From CBDCVN01 sp965223585 (GTDB lineage: Bacteria > Deinococcota > Deinococci > Deinococcales > Trueperaceae), in contig CBDCWW010000024.1 of NCBI GenBank assembly GCA_965223585.1, positions 682,001-746,000 on the forward strand: a DNA stretch of 64,000 bases, written 5' to 3'. This document shows, piece after piece, positions 35,091 through 44,146 of this stretch. The notes below the pieces were generated by a model, which did not search any database, had not been told where the DNA came from, and saw only the letters and a program-made list of their open reading frames with translations. Each line of letters starts with the position of its first letter. Within the stretch, counting starts at the first letter, position 1. A program made the position numbers and the translations under genes.

Positions 35091-35417
35091 ATGCTCGAGT
35101 CCAAACAATACCTAACTAACGAAGAGGGCAAACGTATAGGAGTAGTGCTGGATGTCAAAGAGTATCAAAAATTAAGTAATGCTCAACCTTCTGACCCTAA
35201 ATGTTTGAGAGGATTAAGTGAAGCTGAACTAAAAGCCTTGGCTAACAGCAAACTTGCACCCACAGAACAAGGAGAGCTTAATGAGCTTTTACAGAAAAAC
35301 TCTGAAGCTGAGCTTTCTAATGAAGAAGAAACTTTGCTTGATGAATTGCTCGAGCAAAGCGATCAATTAACTATTTTAAAAGCTCGAGCCCTATACACAC
35401 TGAAGCAACTTTTCTGA
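35091..35417 (+). CDS. antitoxin-like small acidic protein
   Basis: The ATG placed after TATAAT gives MLESKQYLTNEEGKRIGVVL, resembling the N-terminus of small antitoxin-like proteins (strand, turn, strand with VLDVKEYQKL). The remaining sequence to residue 108 is rich in Glu and Leu (LSEAELKALANSKLAPTEQG) and probably helical. A longer frame to 35067 lacks start signals. No toxin gene is adjacent, so function is uncertain. Confidence 0.55.
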   Translation: MLESKQYLTNEEGKRIGVVLDVKEYQKLSNAQPSDPKCLRGLSEAELKALANSKLAPTEQGELNELLQKNSEAELSNEEETLLDELLEQSDQLTILKARALYTLKQLF

Positions 35418-35599
35418 TATACAGCTCTATGAGCGTTTACATTTCTGTGGCTTTAAAAAAATAGTTTAGACAGCATTTTAGGTACTGCTGTGCTTATTGC
35501 CAAAGTGTTGAGGACTCATTTGCAGGAACACCCTCCTCAAAAGATCTAGTTTTAAAGGTTTTATTTAAGGCGATATCTAATTCCTTGCAAAATCTTACA

Positions 35600-35632
35600 T
35601 ACAGATGCTATAAAACACACTTTGGGGTTAAT
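35600..35632 (+). pseudogene. fragment of an antirepressor gene
   Basis: TACAGATGCTATAAAACACA followed by CTTTGGGGTTAAT matches 34862-34894 of the antirepressor gene (encoding YRRYKTHFSVN) at about 30 of 33 positions. Nothing in frame surrounds it. It is best explained as the remnant of a second antirepressor copy. Confidence 0.5.
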
Positions 35633-35636
35633 TTTT

Positions 35637-35876
35637 TTAGTTTTCTTCGGCAGCTTTTTGGGCTTTTACATAAGCTTCTAGAACAGCATTCATATGTGTT
35701 TGATAACCTTCACCCTGAGCTTTAAACCAATCAATAACTTCACTATCTACTCTTAACGAAATAGCTTTTTTAGGTTGTCGAACTACTACACCACCTTTTT
35801 TGAGCACGGCTTTAGCAAATAACTCAGGTGTAGTTGGTGGAATGTCTGAGTAATCTATGTCTTCTTCAAACCTCAC
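35637..35876 (-). CDS. BrnA-type antitoxin, apparently without its toxin
   Basis: The 79-aa protein (GTG start) contains the BrnA signature KKAISLRVDSEVIDWFKAQG, a ribbon-helix-helix of this antitoxin family, and the preceding PPTTPELFAKAV segment. BrnT toxin genes normally lie directly upstream in the same operon. Here the upstream 170 bases carry no such frame. It is therefore an orphan antitoxin or a remnant. Confidence 0.7.
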   Translation of the reverse strand: MRFEEDIDYSDIPPTTPELFAKAVLKKGGVVVRQPKKAISLRVDSEVIDWFKAQGEGYQTHMNAVLEAYVKAQKAAEEN

Positions 35877-35983
35877 TTTATCAGTGTATATACAGAATGC
35901 ATCTACGTCAAGAAGAATACTTCATCAAGGTTAACCTTAACCCCATTTTTAAATGGTGATGTACCTTTACCAAGAAGCTTTGG

Positions 35984-36031
35984 AGTTGCTCGAGCAACGA
36001 ACCGAGACAGACAGACTTGCTCGAGCAAGCA
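35984..36031. repeat. paired 14-bp palindromes centred on CTCGAG
   Basis: GTTGCTCGAGCAAC (about 35984-35997) and CTTGCTCGAGCAAG (about 36016-36029) are perfect 14-bp palindromes about 32 bases apart, in the spacer between doxX and brnA. The same TTGCTCGAGCAA core also occurs inside the two genes to the left. Confidence 0.6.
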
Positions 36032-36043
36032 AACCACAAGCGC

Positions 36044-36886
36044 TTAAGTGTTTGAACCAAGTGTCTGTTTGTTGAATATCTTTTTAAAACGCACTAAATC
36101 AAATGCCCAACAGTCTGTACCTAGCATCAAGTAAGCCCAAGCGGCACTTAAGAAACCTAACTCACGCTTGGCACCCTCGAGCCCCCACCATAAACCTTTA
36201 GCAGCTATACTATTACCTGCTAGGAAAAGCATCCAACCTACTACTACTAAACTAACCCAGCGAGGAAACAGTCCTAGTGCTAATAATGCACCTATTATCA
36301 AAACAAGAGGTATTGGTAAAGTAGTGTTAAGGACGTTGTTTAGTTTGCCGCCAGTAAACAGTGCTGAGGCTAGAAAAGTATAGGCTAAACTGAATCTAAC
36401 TATAAGCAAGAAAATGTTGGTCTTAGAAACATTACTAGCAGGTTTTTGACGCAAGTTAGCATCAATACTCCATGCACCCGGTCCAGCAATCGCTAAAGCA
36501 AAAGATAAGCCCATAAGTGCTAGATCACGACTTAATCGTAAGTCGCCAGCAATGGGATTAGCTGTTGTAAAAGACCAGTACATAAGCCCCATAATCACAG
36601 CTATCACAGGCGTGATTACTCCAAAGATTAGCAGGACACCCAAGGTCATCTCAATGAGTCCTTGTATTTGTAAAAAGGTACCAATGTCTATTCCTAAACT
36701 AGTAATCTTCTCGACAAATATAGGTGAAATCCAACCTGAACCGGGGTCAGTATAACTATTAGTTAGCGCTTCTACATTGGCCGGAAAAGCTATTTTTTGG
36801 CCTGCCATTATAAAGATAAAACCAAGAGTTACACGCAATACTGTAAGAAGTCGTGCGAAAGACCAGAATGCTATGAATGACTGCAT
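36044..36886 (-). CDS. DoxX-family integral membrane protein
   Basis: The 280-aa protein has about seven to eight hydrophobic segments. The N-terminal half resembles DoxX/DoxD-type subunits: LRVTLGFIFIMAGQKIAFPA, LGIDIGTFLQIQGLIEMTLG, and RDLALMGLSFALAIAGPGAW. The family includes quinone-linked membrane proteins in thiosulfate and redox stress metabolism. The specific substrate is unknown. The gene is transcribed leftward from the AT-rich spacer at 36887-37221. Confidence 0.75.
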   Translation of the reverse strand: MQSFIAFWSFARLLTVLRVTLGFIFIMAGQKIAFPANVEALTNSYTDPGSGWISPIFVEKITSLGIDIGTFLQIQGLIEMTLGVLLIFGVITPVIAVIMGLMYWSFTTANPIAGDLRLSRDLALMGLSFALAIAGPGAWSIDANLRQKPASNVSKTNIFLLIVRFSLAYTFLASALFTGGKLNNVLNTTLPIPLVLIIGALLALGLFPRWVSLVVVGWMLFLAGNSIAAKGLWWGLEGAKRELGFLSAAWAYLMLGTDCWAFDLVRFKKIFNKQTLGSNT

Positions 36887-37221
36887 AATTTCTCCATCTG
36901 AACACTACTTGTGATACAAACACATATTAGAAACATGTTCCAGTAACACTTCTATGTTCATGTCATAAATTTGCATACACAATGTGTAAGGGCAAGACGA
37001 TACAGCGCTGAATCTTTAGCCAATGTAAGCTTAAGTAGAAGATGTTAAGAAAGAATAAAGCTAACTTATTAGGCCAGTGCAAATCTTTGTTAATTTTCTT
37101 GAAGTTCAATATGGTAGCCAGAAGTCAGTAGCCAGCATAGTAAACCCTTACTGACTACTAGCTACTGGCTACTAACTACTCCCTTTAATTTTACTTAATA
37201 CTTTTCTGGCAAGATAATGAT
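36887..37221. other. intergenic region with an inverted repeat
   Basis: This is 335 bases between the divergent doxX and response regulator genes. The right part carries the inverted repeat listed separately; the left part shows no gene or RNA that I can support. Confidence 0.4.
37114..37181. repeat. inverted repeat GTAGCCAG...CTGGCTAC
   Basis: GTAGCCAGAAGTCAGTAGCC and, about 20 bases on, CTGACTACTAGCTACTGGCT form imperfect inverted arms built from the units AGTCAGTAGCCAG. This type of TAGCTACTGGCTACT repeat is common as a short dispersed element. It lies about 40 bases upstream of the response regulator start. Confidence 0.5.
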
Positions 37222-37917
37222 GTGGCAACCCTCAGTCAAAAACGAATTTTAGTAGTAGAGGACGATCCTGATATTACTTGGGTTGTCCAGACATATCTCG
37301 AGCAATCAGGCTATCTAGTCGATAAAGCAGAAGATGGGCTTTCTGGACTTGAACATGCCTTGAATACACCCCCTACATTAATAGTGCTGGACTGGATGTT
37401 GCCTCAACTTGAAGGCAGTGAGTTCATAAGTAAGTTGCGTGAGCATCAATCAACCCCAGTTATTATGCTTACTGCTAAACGGCAAGAGCAAGATAAGATA
37501 ATGGGGCTCGAGTTGGGCGCAGATGACTATTTAACAAAACCATTTAGCCCTCGAGAACTTTTAGCGCGTATTCAGGCAGTATTGCGCCGTACAAACTTAC
37601 AGGTTAATCCTAAACTACAATATGGTGAAATGCTAATAGACCTCGAGTGTCGCACTTTGCAGATTGGCACAATTATGATAACGCTGACAGGATTAGAATT
37701 TGAGCTGCTTTCAACTTTGGCAAAACAACCAAAGCGGATTTTTAGCCGTGGGGAGCTACTTGATAAAGTATGGGGTGAGGATTACATTGGTGTAGATCGT
37801 GTAGTGGATGTTCATGTTTCGAATCTAAGGCGTAAGTTAATGCAAGTTGATCCTACTTATGCAGCTATGTTACAGACTGCTTGGGGAATTGGTTATAAAT
37901 TTGTTGAGGGAAAATGA
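37222..37917 (+). CDS. OmpR/PhoB-family response regulator
   Basis: The 231-aa protein has an N-terminal receiver domain with acidic pair VEDD at residues 12-15, phospho-acceptor Asp in IVLDWMLPQ near 58 and Lys in YLTKPFSP near 107, followed by a winged-helix DNA-binding domain (RIFSRGELLDKVWGED, VDVHVSNLRRK). The GTG start is supported by homology of the N-terminus (QKRILVVEDD). The following kinase start overlaps the stop by 4 bases, so they form a two-component operon. Its target genes are unknown. Confidence 0.92.
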   Translation: MATLSQKRILVVEDDPDITWVVQTYLEQSGYLVDKAEDGLSGLEHALNTPPTLIVLDWMLPQLEGSEFISKLREHQSTPVIMLTAKRQEQDKIMGLELGADDYLTKPFSPRELLARIQAVLRRTNLQVNPKLQYGEMLIDLECRTLQIGTIMITLTGLEFELLSTLAKQPKRIFSRGELLDKVWGEDYIGVDRVVDVHVSNLRRKLMQVDPTYAAMLQTAWGIGYKFVEGK

Positions 37918-39068
37918 AACACCAAAGCGTACTTTTTAGATTACTTAGTTCACACTTACTTATAGTAGGCTTAACGGCCCTCACACTGTACCTTGCTAGT
38001 ACGGTAATAGCACCTTGGTTAAATAGTGTTGGCTTCTTTGCAGTTTTAGGTGATGTCTTTATTGCTTGTCAAGAAACAGTACGCCGTACACTGTTATGGG
38101 GAGTAGGTGCAGCAGTATTAATAGCATGCTTAGTGAGTTGGATTATTGCTAGGCACATGGTCAAACCCCTAAAACGTATGCAATCTGCTAGTGAATTTAT
38201 AGCCCAAGGAAACTATAATAATCGACTTGAAGAAACTGGCCCTGACGAAATTAATAAACTTGCCAAAAGCTTTAATGTAATGGCTAGTTCCCTCGAGCAA
38301 ACAGAGAAACAACGAGTAGAACTTATTGGCACTGTAGCCCATGAATTAAGCACTCCGCTATCTAGTTTAAAAGGCTTTATTGAGGGAATGGAGGATGGGC
38401 ATTTTTCGGCGACAGAAAATACTTTTAAAGCTTGTAAACGTCAACTTGAGAGGCTCGAGCATTTAGTAGATGACCTTGCTTTACTTTCGCAAGCAGAGGC
38501 AGAAACCATTAAGCTTAATATGACTGAGATCAATGCAGTAACTTTGCTTGAACAAACCGCGCTCGAGTTTGATCCACAGCGTTGCCAAGCAGGTGTAAAT
38601 CTGCAACTTGATTACCCTGAACCTAAACCTCATATTCTAGCTGATGGTGAGCGTTTAGCACAGGTGTTAGCAAACTTACTCAGTAATGCCATTCGCCATA
38701 CGCCAAAAGAAGGAACTATTACCCTTTCTTTAAGCACTCTTAGCAAAAAGATGCTACGCTTTTCTGTTAGCGATACAGGTGAAGGTATTCCTAATGAAGC
38801 TTTACCACACCTTTTTACTCGTTTCTTTAGAGTTGATCCAGCAAGAAAAGGGCGTAAGGATAGTGGAAGCGGTATTGGTCTAACTATAGCTAAACATTAT
38901 GTTGAAGCACATGGCGGTTCTATAGGTGTAGAAAGCAAGCTTGGTGCTGGAAGTTGTTTTTGGTTCTGTTTGCCTAAAACTGTACCATTGAATTATGCTA
39001 CAACAGAGGTTAGAATTAACACTTTAAGGAACAATATCAGAAATAATTATGTCCTTAATAAACTATAA
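37914..39068 (+). CDS. sensor histidine kinase
   Basis: The 384-aa protein has two TM segments (about residues 10-35 and 55-80) with a very short extracytoplasmic loop. A HAMP domain (80-135) and the H-box GTVAHELSTPLSSLKG near 140 follow. The HATPase domain has NLLSNAIRHT, DTGEGIP and GSGIGLTIAKHYV. The small sensor loop suggests membrane-stress or intramembrane sensing. It is the cognate kinase of the response regulator upstream (ATGA overlap). Confidence 0.92.
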   Translation: MKHQSVLFRLLSSHLLIVGLTALTLYLASTVIAPWLNSVGFFAVLGDVFIACQETVRRTLLWGVGAAVLIACLVSWIIARHMVKPLKRMQSASEFIAQGNYNNRLEETGPDEINKLAKSFNVMASSLEQTEKQRVELIGTVAHELSTPLSSLKGFIEGMEDGHFSATENTFKACKRQLERLEHLVDDLALLSQAEAETIKLNMTEINAVTLLEQTALEFDPQRCQAGVNLQLDYPEPKPHILADGERLAQVLANLLSNAIRHTPKEGTITLSLSTLSKKMLRFSVSDTGEGIPNEALPHLFTRFFRVDPARKGRKDSGSGIGLTIAKHYVEAHGGSIGVESKLGAGSCFWFCLPKTVPLNYATTEVRINTLRNNIRNNYVLNKL

Positions 39069-39085
39069 TTGGGACGATAAAAAAC

Positions 39086-40963
39086 TTGCACTCCTCAAGT
39101 AGCACCAACACATCATCTAAATCTAGATATACTTTTACTGATATAAAACAATTAAACAGGCTTTTTGCTTTTACTAAGCCTTATCGTAAGGCCTTAATAA
39201 TAGGCATAATTTCTGTAAGCTTTGCTAGTTTGCTAGGACTTACTTTTCCTATAATTGTTAGGGAACTTTTCAACACTGCTTTTTTAGAAGAAGGTGGTAT
39301 CTTAGCAAACTTCTCAACGGGTGCTACAACAGATTTGGACGCTACAGCAGAAGCTACAACAGATGCTACAACAGATCCTATTGCACGCCTAAATTTTATT
39401 GCTCTTTTACTGCTAGGAATTTTTCTATTGCAAGCAGGCTTTAATTACCTTAGGGTTTTTTACCTTGCTAAAGTAGGTGAAGGTGTTGTAGCAGATTTGC
39501 GCAAAAAACTATTTGCCCATCTTATGGATTTATCGGTTAGTTTTTTCGAGAAGCGTAAAACTGGTGAAATTACTTCGCGTTTAACTAGTGATATAACTAC
39601 TGTACAGGCAGTGGTTTCACAAGCTTTAGCCCAATTTGTTAACCAGTTTATTACTTTAATTGGTGGGGTTATTTTCCTTTTTGTGCTCAATTTTAAACTA
39701 ACACTGTTAATGTTATCTATAATGCCTGCAGTAATTCTAGCAGGGGCTTATTTTGGTAGGCGTTTACGCAAAATATCCACCAAATTCCAAGACCTTGTAG
39801 CAGATGCTAATGCCACTGCTGAAGAAGCTATTACTGGTATTCGGGTGGTCAAGTCTTTTACTGCTGAGAAGCTAGAAACAACACGTTACGACAATGAGAT
39901 TAAAAATTCTTACCAGATGGCTTTGCATCGCGCTCGAGTCCGCGCCATATTTATCCCTAGCATCATAATGGCCATGTTTACTGGTATAAGCATAGTTTTG
40001 TGGGTAGGGGGACATTTGGTTTTAGCAGGTGACTTGCCTGCTGGTGACTTAATTGCTTTTTTGCTTTTAACTGTTTATGTAGCTGGTTCAATTGGTACGT
40101 TCGCGGGTCTTTATAGTCAATTCCAAGAGTCACTAGGAGCTTCTAAAAGAATCTTTGAGCTTTTAGATACGCAAAGCAGTATGCTAGAGGTTCAAGACCC
40201 TCAAAAAATAGGGATTCTTAAAGGTGTAGTAAGTTTTAAAAATGTTTCTTTTCGTTACGGTGATAGGGGAAAGGAATTTATCCTCAAGGATATTTCTTTA
40301 AGGGCTAATGCTGGTGAAGTCATAGCTTTAGTGGGGCCAAGTGGTGCAGGTAAAAGCACTTTAATTAGCCTTATTCCTCGATTTTATGATCCTGTAGAGG
40401 GACACATAGAAATAGATGGTAAAGATTTGCAGCAGCTTTCTTTGCAAGAACTGCGTTCACATATAGGTATAGTGCCACAAGAAACGCAGCTTTTTTCTGG
40501 CACTATTTTGGAGAATATCGGTTATGGTAGGGAGGGCTCGAGCCCTCAAGAAGTACAAGAAGCTGCTACTGCTGCCAATGCCCATGAGTTTATAAAAGAC
40601 TTCCCTGATGGATACAATACCCTTGTAGGTGAGCGAGGTGTTAAGCTCAGTGGTGGACAGCGTCAACGTGTTGCTATTGCTAGGGCTCTCTTAAAAAATC
40701 CTAAAATCCTAATTCTTGATGAGGCCACTAGCTCTCTTGATAGCGAATCAGAGGCTTTAGTGCAGCAGGCACTTGAAGTTTTAATGAAAGGTCGTACTAC
40801 CTTTGTGATAGCTCACCGACTTAGCACTATTCGTAATGCTGAACGTATTATTGTTTTAAATGCAGGGCAAATAGTACAAGAGGGTAGTCATGAAGATTTG
40901 CTTGCTCGAGGTGGGCTATACAAAGAGCTTTATGACAAGCAGTTTGCTAGTGCTTTAGACTAA
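39086..40963 (+). CDS. ABC exporter half-transporter (MsbA/MDR type)
   Basis: The start is TTG at 39086, 17 bases after the kinase. The 625-aa half-transporter has an N-terminal six-TM domain (about 30-350) with a Thr/Asp-rich loop insertion at about 75-105, and an ATPase domain with GPSGAGKSTL, LSGGQRQRVAIARAL and ILILDEATSSLD. It would act as a dimer exporting lipids or drugs. Proximity to the two-component pair suggests regulation by it, which is inference. The loop contains 12-bp repeats (GCTACAACAGAT). Confidence 0.92.
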   Translation: MHSSSSTNTSSKSRYTFTDIKQLNRLFAFTKPYRKALIIGIISVSFASLLGLTFPIIVRELFNTAFLEEGGILANFSTGATTDLDATAEATTDATTDPIARLNFIALLLLGIFLLQAGFNYLRVFYLAKVGEGVVADLRKKLFAHLMDLSVSFFEKRKTGEITSRLTSDITTVQAVVSQALAQFVNQFITLIGGVIFLFVLNFKLTLLMLSIMPAVILAGAYFGRRLRKISTKFQDLVADANATAEEAITGIRVVKSFTAEKLETTRYDNEIKNSYQMALHRARVRAIFIPSIIMAMFTGISIVLWVGGHLVLAGDLPAGDLIAFLLLTVYVAGSIGTFAGLYSQFQESLGASKRIFELLDTQSSMLEVQDPQKIGILKGVVSFKNVSFRYGDRGKEFILKDISLRANAGEVIALVGPSGAGKSTLISLIPRFYDPVEGHIEIDGKDLQQLSLQELRSHIGIVPQETQLFSGTILENIGYGREGSSPQEVQEAATAANAHEFIKDFPDGYNTLVGERGVKLSGGQRQRVAIARALLKNPKILILDEATSSLDSESEALVQQALEVLMKGRTTFVIAHRLSTIRNAERIIVLNAGQIVQEGSHEDLLARGGLYKELYDKQFASALD

Positions 40964-41037
40964 TGGACCCTACGAAGCGAAATAGAAAGTGATTTAGCAG
41001 TCATGTCACAATACATTATGCCTGATCCTACTTTATT

Positions 41038-42075
41038 ATGTTTTCAATGAACTGTTGTCTATTCTTTTTAACTGTAATTTTGTTTGTAAGCACCCTATCA
41101 TTAGGCCAAGAAGTTACTCCTCTTGCTGAACAAGAAACTTTTAAGCAAGACATTGCAGAAATTGCAAAGCGTTTTGGACCAAGTGTAGTAGCAATTAATG
41201 TTGAGGGAAATTGGGAAGAGAATGTTGAAGACTTTGAAGTTGAGGTTGAGATAGATGACCTTAACTTCGAGATACCAATTCCTTTTCTAAAAGAAGACTC
41301 TCAAGGTAACAAGCACTTCTCTTTGCCTTGGGATAATAAAGATGAAGAAGAAAATGTTTCTTTAGACTTACCTGAAAACTTGGAAGAAGGTTTGCGTGAG
41401 CGTCTTCCAGAAAATCTAACATTAAAAGCACCTGAAGGAACAAACAATGTAATAGATTTTGTTGAAAGTATAGTGCTATTACCCGAACGTGCAGGTAGTG
41501 GTTTCCTAATTGATGAAATACATGTTCTTACTAATTATCATTTAGTACGCCCAGCTTTGATAACAAGTGGGTTGGAACTTAAGGAATATGCCAACATTAC
41601 AGTGCATTTTCTAGGTAGTAATAATAATTTAGCAGTAGAAGTGGTTGGTTTCCATAGCAATTATAATTTAGCTTTACTGAAAATTAAGAACCCTGAGGAG
41701 ATTCCTAAGGGCACTATTCCTTTACCTATGGGTAACTCAGATGACTTACAGATAGGACAAGAAGCTATTGTTCTTGGTAATCCTTTGGATGCTGGCCCTA
41801 GTGTCACTGCTGGCATAATTTCTGCTCTCGATGGAGAAATGCCTTCACAAACTAAAATAAGTGAGCCTATGATTCAAATTGATGCTGACATTGATGTAGA
41901 TAGCTCCGGAGGACCTTTGCTAAATTCTAAAGGTGAAGTTATAGGCATCAATACTGCTGTAGGACAAGGCTATATACCAGTTTTGGGCAATACTTCTTCA
42001 AAAATGGGCCTTGTGATACCTAGTAATTTAATAGTAGAGGTGCTAGATTTACTCAAGAATGGGCTGAGCGTCTGA
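41038..42075 (+). CDS. exported trypsin-like (HtrA-type) protease, catalytic Asp replaced
   Basis: The 345-aa protein has a signal peptide, an acidic segment (residues 60-130), and a chymotrypsin-fold domain like HtrA/DegP with no PDZ domain. The catalytic His is in TNYHLV (His168) and Ser in DVDSSGGPL (Ser290). The position that is normally Asp (in DLAVLKI) is Asn210 in NYNLALLKI, and the usual GNSGG is DSSGG. It may be a weakly active or non-catalytic member. The start could also be the ATG three codons downstream. Confidence 0.8.
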   Translation: MFSMNCCLFFLTVILFVSTLSLGQEVTPLAEQETFKQDIAEIAKRFGPSVVAINVEGNWEENVEDFEVEVEIDDLNFEIPIPFLKEDSQGNKHFSLPWDNKDEEENVSLDLPENLEEGLRERLPENLTLKAPEGTNNVIDFVESIVLLPERAGSGFLIDEIHVLTNYHLVRPALITSGLELKEYANITVHFLGSNNNLAVEVVGFHSNYNLALLKIKNPEEIPKGTIPLPMGNSDDLQIGQEAIVLGNPLDAGPSVTAGIISALDGEMPSQTKISEPMIQIDADIDVDSSGGPLLNSKGEVIGINTAVGQGYIPVLGNTSSKMGLVIPSNLIVEVLDLLKNGLSV

Positions 42076-42220
42076 TTATGCATCACCAAACAATGCCTCA
42101 ATTATGATCTAGACAATTTAAGCTAGCAAAAAACTGAAAAAATCGATTGATTATAAAATTTTTCTGTGTGATAGTAATTCTAAGAAACTACCATTATAAA
42201 AAGAAAGGCCAAAACCTAAT

Positions 42221-43474
42221 ATGTTCCGTGATGTCATAGATATAGTTGTGCAAGGGGGTAAGGGAGGAGACGGCTGTATGTCTATGTTGCGTTTAAAATA
42301 TATGCCCAAGGGAGGACCTGATGGTGGTCATGGAGGAGGTGGGGGAAGTGTTTATTTAGAGGCAATTAATGATGTTAATTCCTTTGATCGCTTGTTAGAC
42401 AAGTATATTTTTAAGGCAAAAGATGGCAAGCATGGTGAAGGGCGTAATAAGTCAGGACATCAGGGTGAAGGGTTGATAATTCATGTGCCTGTAGGCACAG
42501 TTGTTTATAACAAAGAAACAGGAGAGCTTATAGCTGATCTTGTTAAGGTAGGGCAAAAAGAGTGTGTGGCTAAAGGTGGCCTTGGTGGGCGAGGCAATGC
42601 ATCATTTGCCAACTCGAGACGAAAAGCACCACGCTTTGCCGAATATGGTACCCACGGAGAAAAATGTAAGTTACGTTTAGAATTGCGCTTAATAGCAGAT
42701 GTGGGCTTGGTAGGTTATCCTAATGCCGGAAAATCAAGTTTGGTAGCAGCTCTTTCAAATGCGAAGCCTCAGGTTGCTGCTTACCCTTTTACTACGCTTA
42801 GTCCTAGTTTAGGTGTAGTCCAACGTGGAGTAGATGAGCGCTTTACTCTAGCAGATATTCCCGGAATTGTTGAAGGAGCTGCACAAGGCAAAGGTCTAGG
42901 TCTAGAATTTTTGCGTCATATTTCACGAACACGCTTATTGGTTTATGTCTTAGATATTAGCTCAAAACCTAAAGAAACCTTACAAACTTTGCAAAGCGAG
43001 TTGCAAGCTTATGATAACCAACTTTTAGAGCGTCCTGCTGTAATCATACTTAATAAAGTTGACCTTATTGGCTCAAGCATAAGTGAAATGGTTAGTACAA
43101 TGACTGACTTTGGTTTGCCCATGCTCGTAACTTCTGTTTTAAATGGAGAGGGCTTACTAGAGGTAAAAGATATCTTATTTGAGTTAATGCCAAACAAAAA
43201 AGCTATTCCGTTGGCTAAACCTACCAAAGTAGTTAAGTTTACCCCTATTGAAGTTAAAAAGGTCTCAAATGGTTGGTTGGTAACAGGTGAAGAGGTTAAA
43301 AAGCTTGTTAATCGTTTTGACAGCACAAACTCTGAAGCAGTAGCATATTTGCAAAGCCATTTTAAAGAATTAGGTGTGAGTAAACTTCTTAAAAATATGG
43401 GTGCATGTAATGGTGATGATGTATTCATAGGTGAGGCAGTGTTTGAGTACTTTGATGAAGAAAAGATTAATTGA
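42221..43474 (+). CDS. obg: GTPase Obg/CgtA
   Basis: This ribosome-associated GTPase acts in 50S maturation and stringent control. The 417-aa protein has the glycine-rich Obg domain (residues 1-155, FRDVIDIVVQGGKGGDG), the G domain with GYPNAGKSSL near 168, DIPGIVEGAAQGKGLG and NKVDL, and a C-terminal OCT domain (about 335-412). It heads a cluster with nadD, an HD hydrolase, an LCP protein and rsfS, a common grouping in several phyla. AAGAAAGG precedes the ATG. Confidence 0.95.
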   Translation: MFRDVIDIVVQGGKGGDGCMSMLRLKYMPKGGPDGGHGGGGGSVYLEAINDVNSFDRLLDKYIFKAKDGKHGEGRNKSGHQGEGLIIHVPVGTVVYNKETGELIADLVKVGQKECVAKGGLGGRGNASFANSRRKAPRFAEYGTHGEKCKLRLELRLIADVGLVGYPNAGKSSLVAALSNAKPQVAAYPFTTLSPSLGVVQRGVDERFTLADIPGIVEGAAQGKGLGLEFLRHISRTRLLVYVLDISSKPKETLQTLQSELQAYDNQLLERPAVIILNKVDLIGSSISEMVSTMTDFGLPMLVTSVLNGEGLLEVKDILFELMPNKKAIPLAKPTKVVKFTPIEVKKVSNGWLVTGEEVKKLVNRFDSTNSEAVAYLQSHFKELGVSKLLKNMGACNGDDVFIGEAVFEYFDEEKIN

Positions 43475-43573
43475 AAATAATCCTTTTTAGGATGAGGTAA
43501 AGTGGCATTTTGTATTACTTAAGTATCATCTCACTCATCTATTGAAGCAATTTTGCTTGTAAACTATAAAGTT

Positions 43574-44146
43574 ATGAGGATTGGTCTTCTTGGGGGATGT
43601 TTTGACCCCCCCCACATAGGACATTTGCTTATTGCTCAGCAAGTGCTTGAGCACCTCAGCCTTGATACTATCCTTTTTATACCTGCTAAAAAACCACCTC
43701 ACAAGCCTACTGTAGCAAAAGCAGAAAATCGCTATGAAATGGTACTTTTGGCTACAGCAGATAATCCCAATTTCTTTGCAAGCCATCTTGAACTAAAACG
43801 TTCAGGGGTCTCTTATAGTTTCGATACCCTAATGGAAATATGCAAGCTTTATCCTAAGGCAAAAATTTTTCTAATTATGGGTGTAGATTCCTATGCTGAT
43901 ATAGATTCTTGGTACAGAGCAAAAGAAATAGTTGATAAGTTCCAAGTAATTGTTTATCCAAGACTAGGCTATGATTTAAATCGATTGGATTCTTACTTTA
44001 AAGAGCGTGCTACTATATTTTTAGAAGCTCCCCCAATTAATATTTCAAGTACAAATATACGTCAGCGCTTAGGTGTAAAGCGTCCCATTTATTATCTAGT
44101 CCCCAAGCTTGTGGAGTGCTATCTTGTTAAACACCAACTTTATTAG
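43574..44146 (+). CDS. nadD: nicotinate-nucleotide adenylyltransferase
   Basis: This NAD biosynthesis enzyme adenylates nicotinate mononucleotide. The chosen ATG gives MRIGLLGGCFDPPHIGHLLI, the conserved start of the family with the HxGH motif; the frame is open upstream but not conserved. ISSTNIRQRL near residue 160 is the second nucleotide-binding motif. The length is 190 aa. It is followed by the HD-domain gene. Confidence 0.92.
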   Translation: MRIGLLGGCFDPPHIGHLLIAQQVLEHLSLDTILFIPAKKPPHKPTVAKAENRYEMVLLATADNPNFFASHLELKRSGVSYSFDTLMEICKLYPKAKIFLIMGVDSYADIDSWYRAKEIVDKFQVIVYPRLGYDLNRLDSYFKERATIFLEAPPINISSTNIRQRLGVKRPIYYLVPKLVECYLVKHQLY

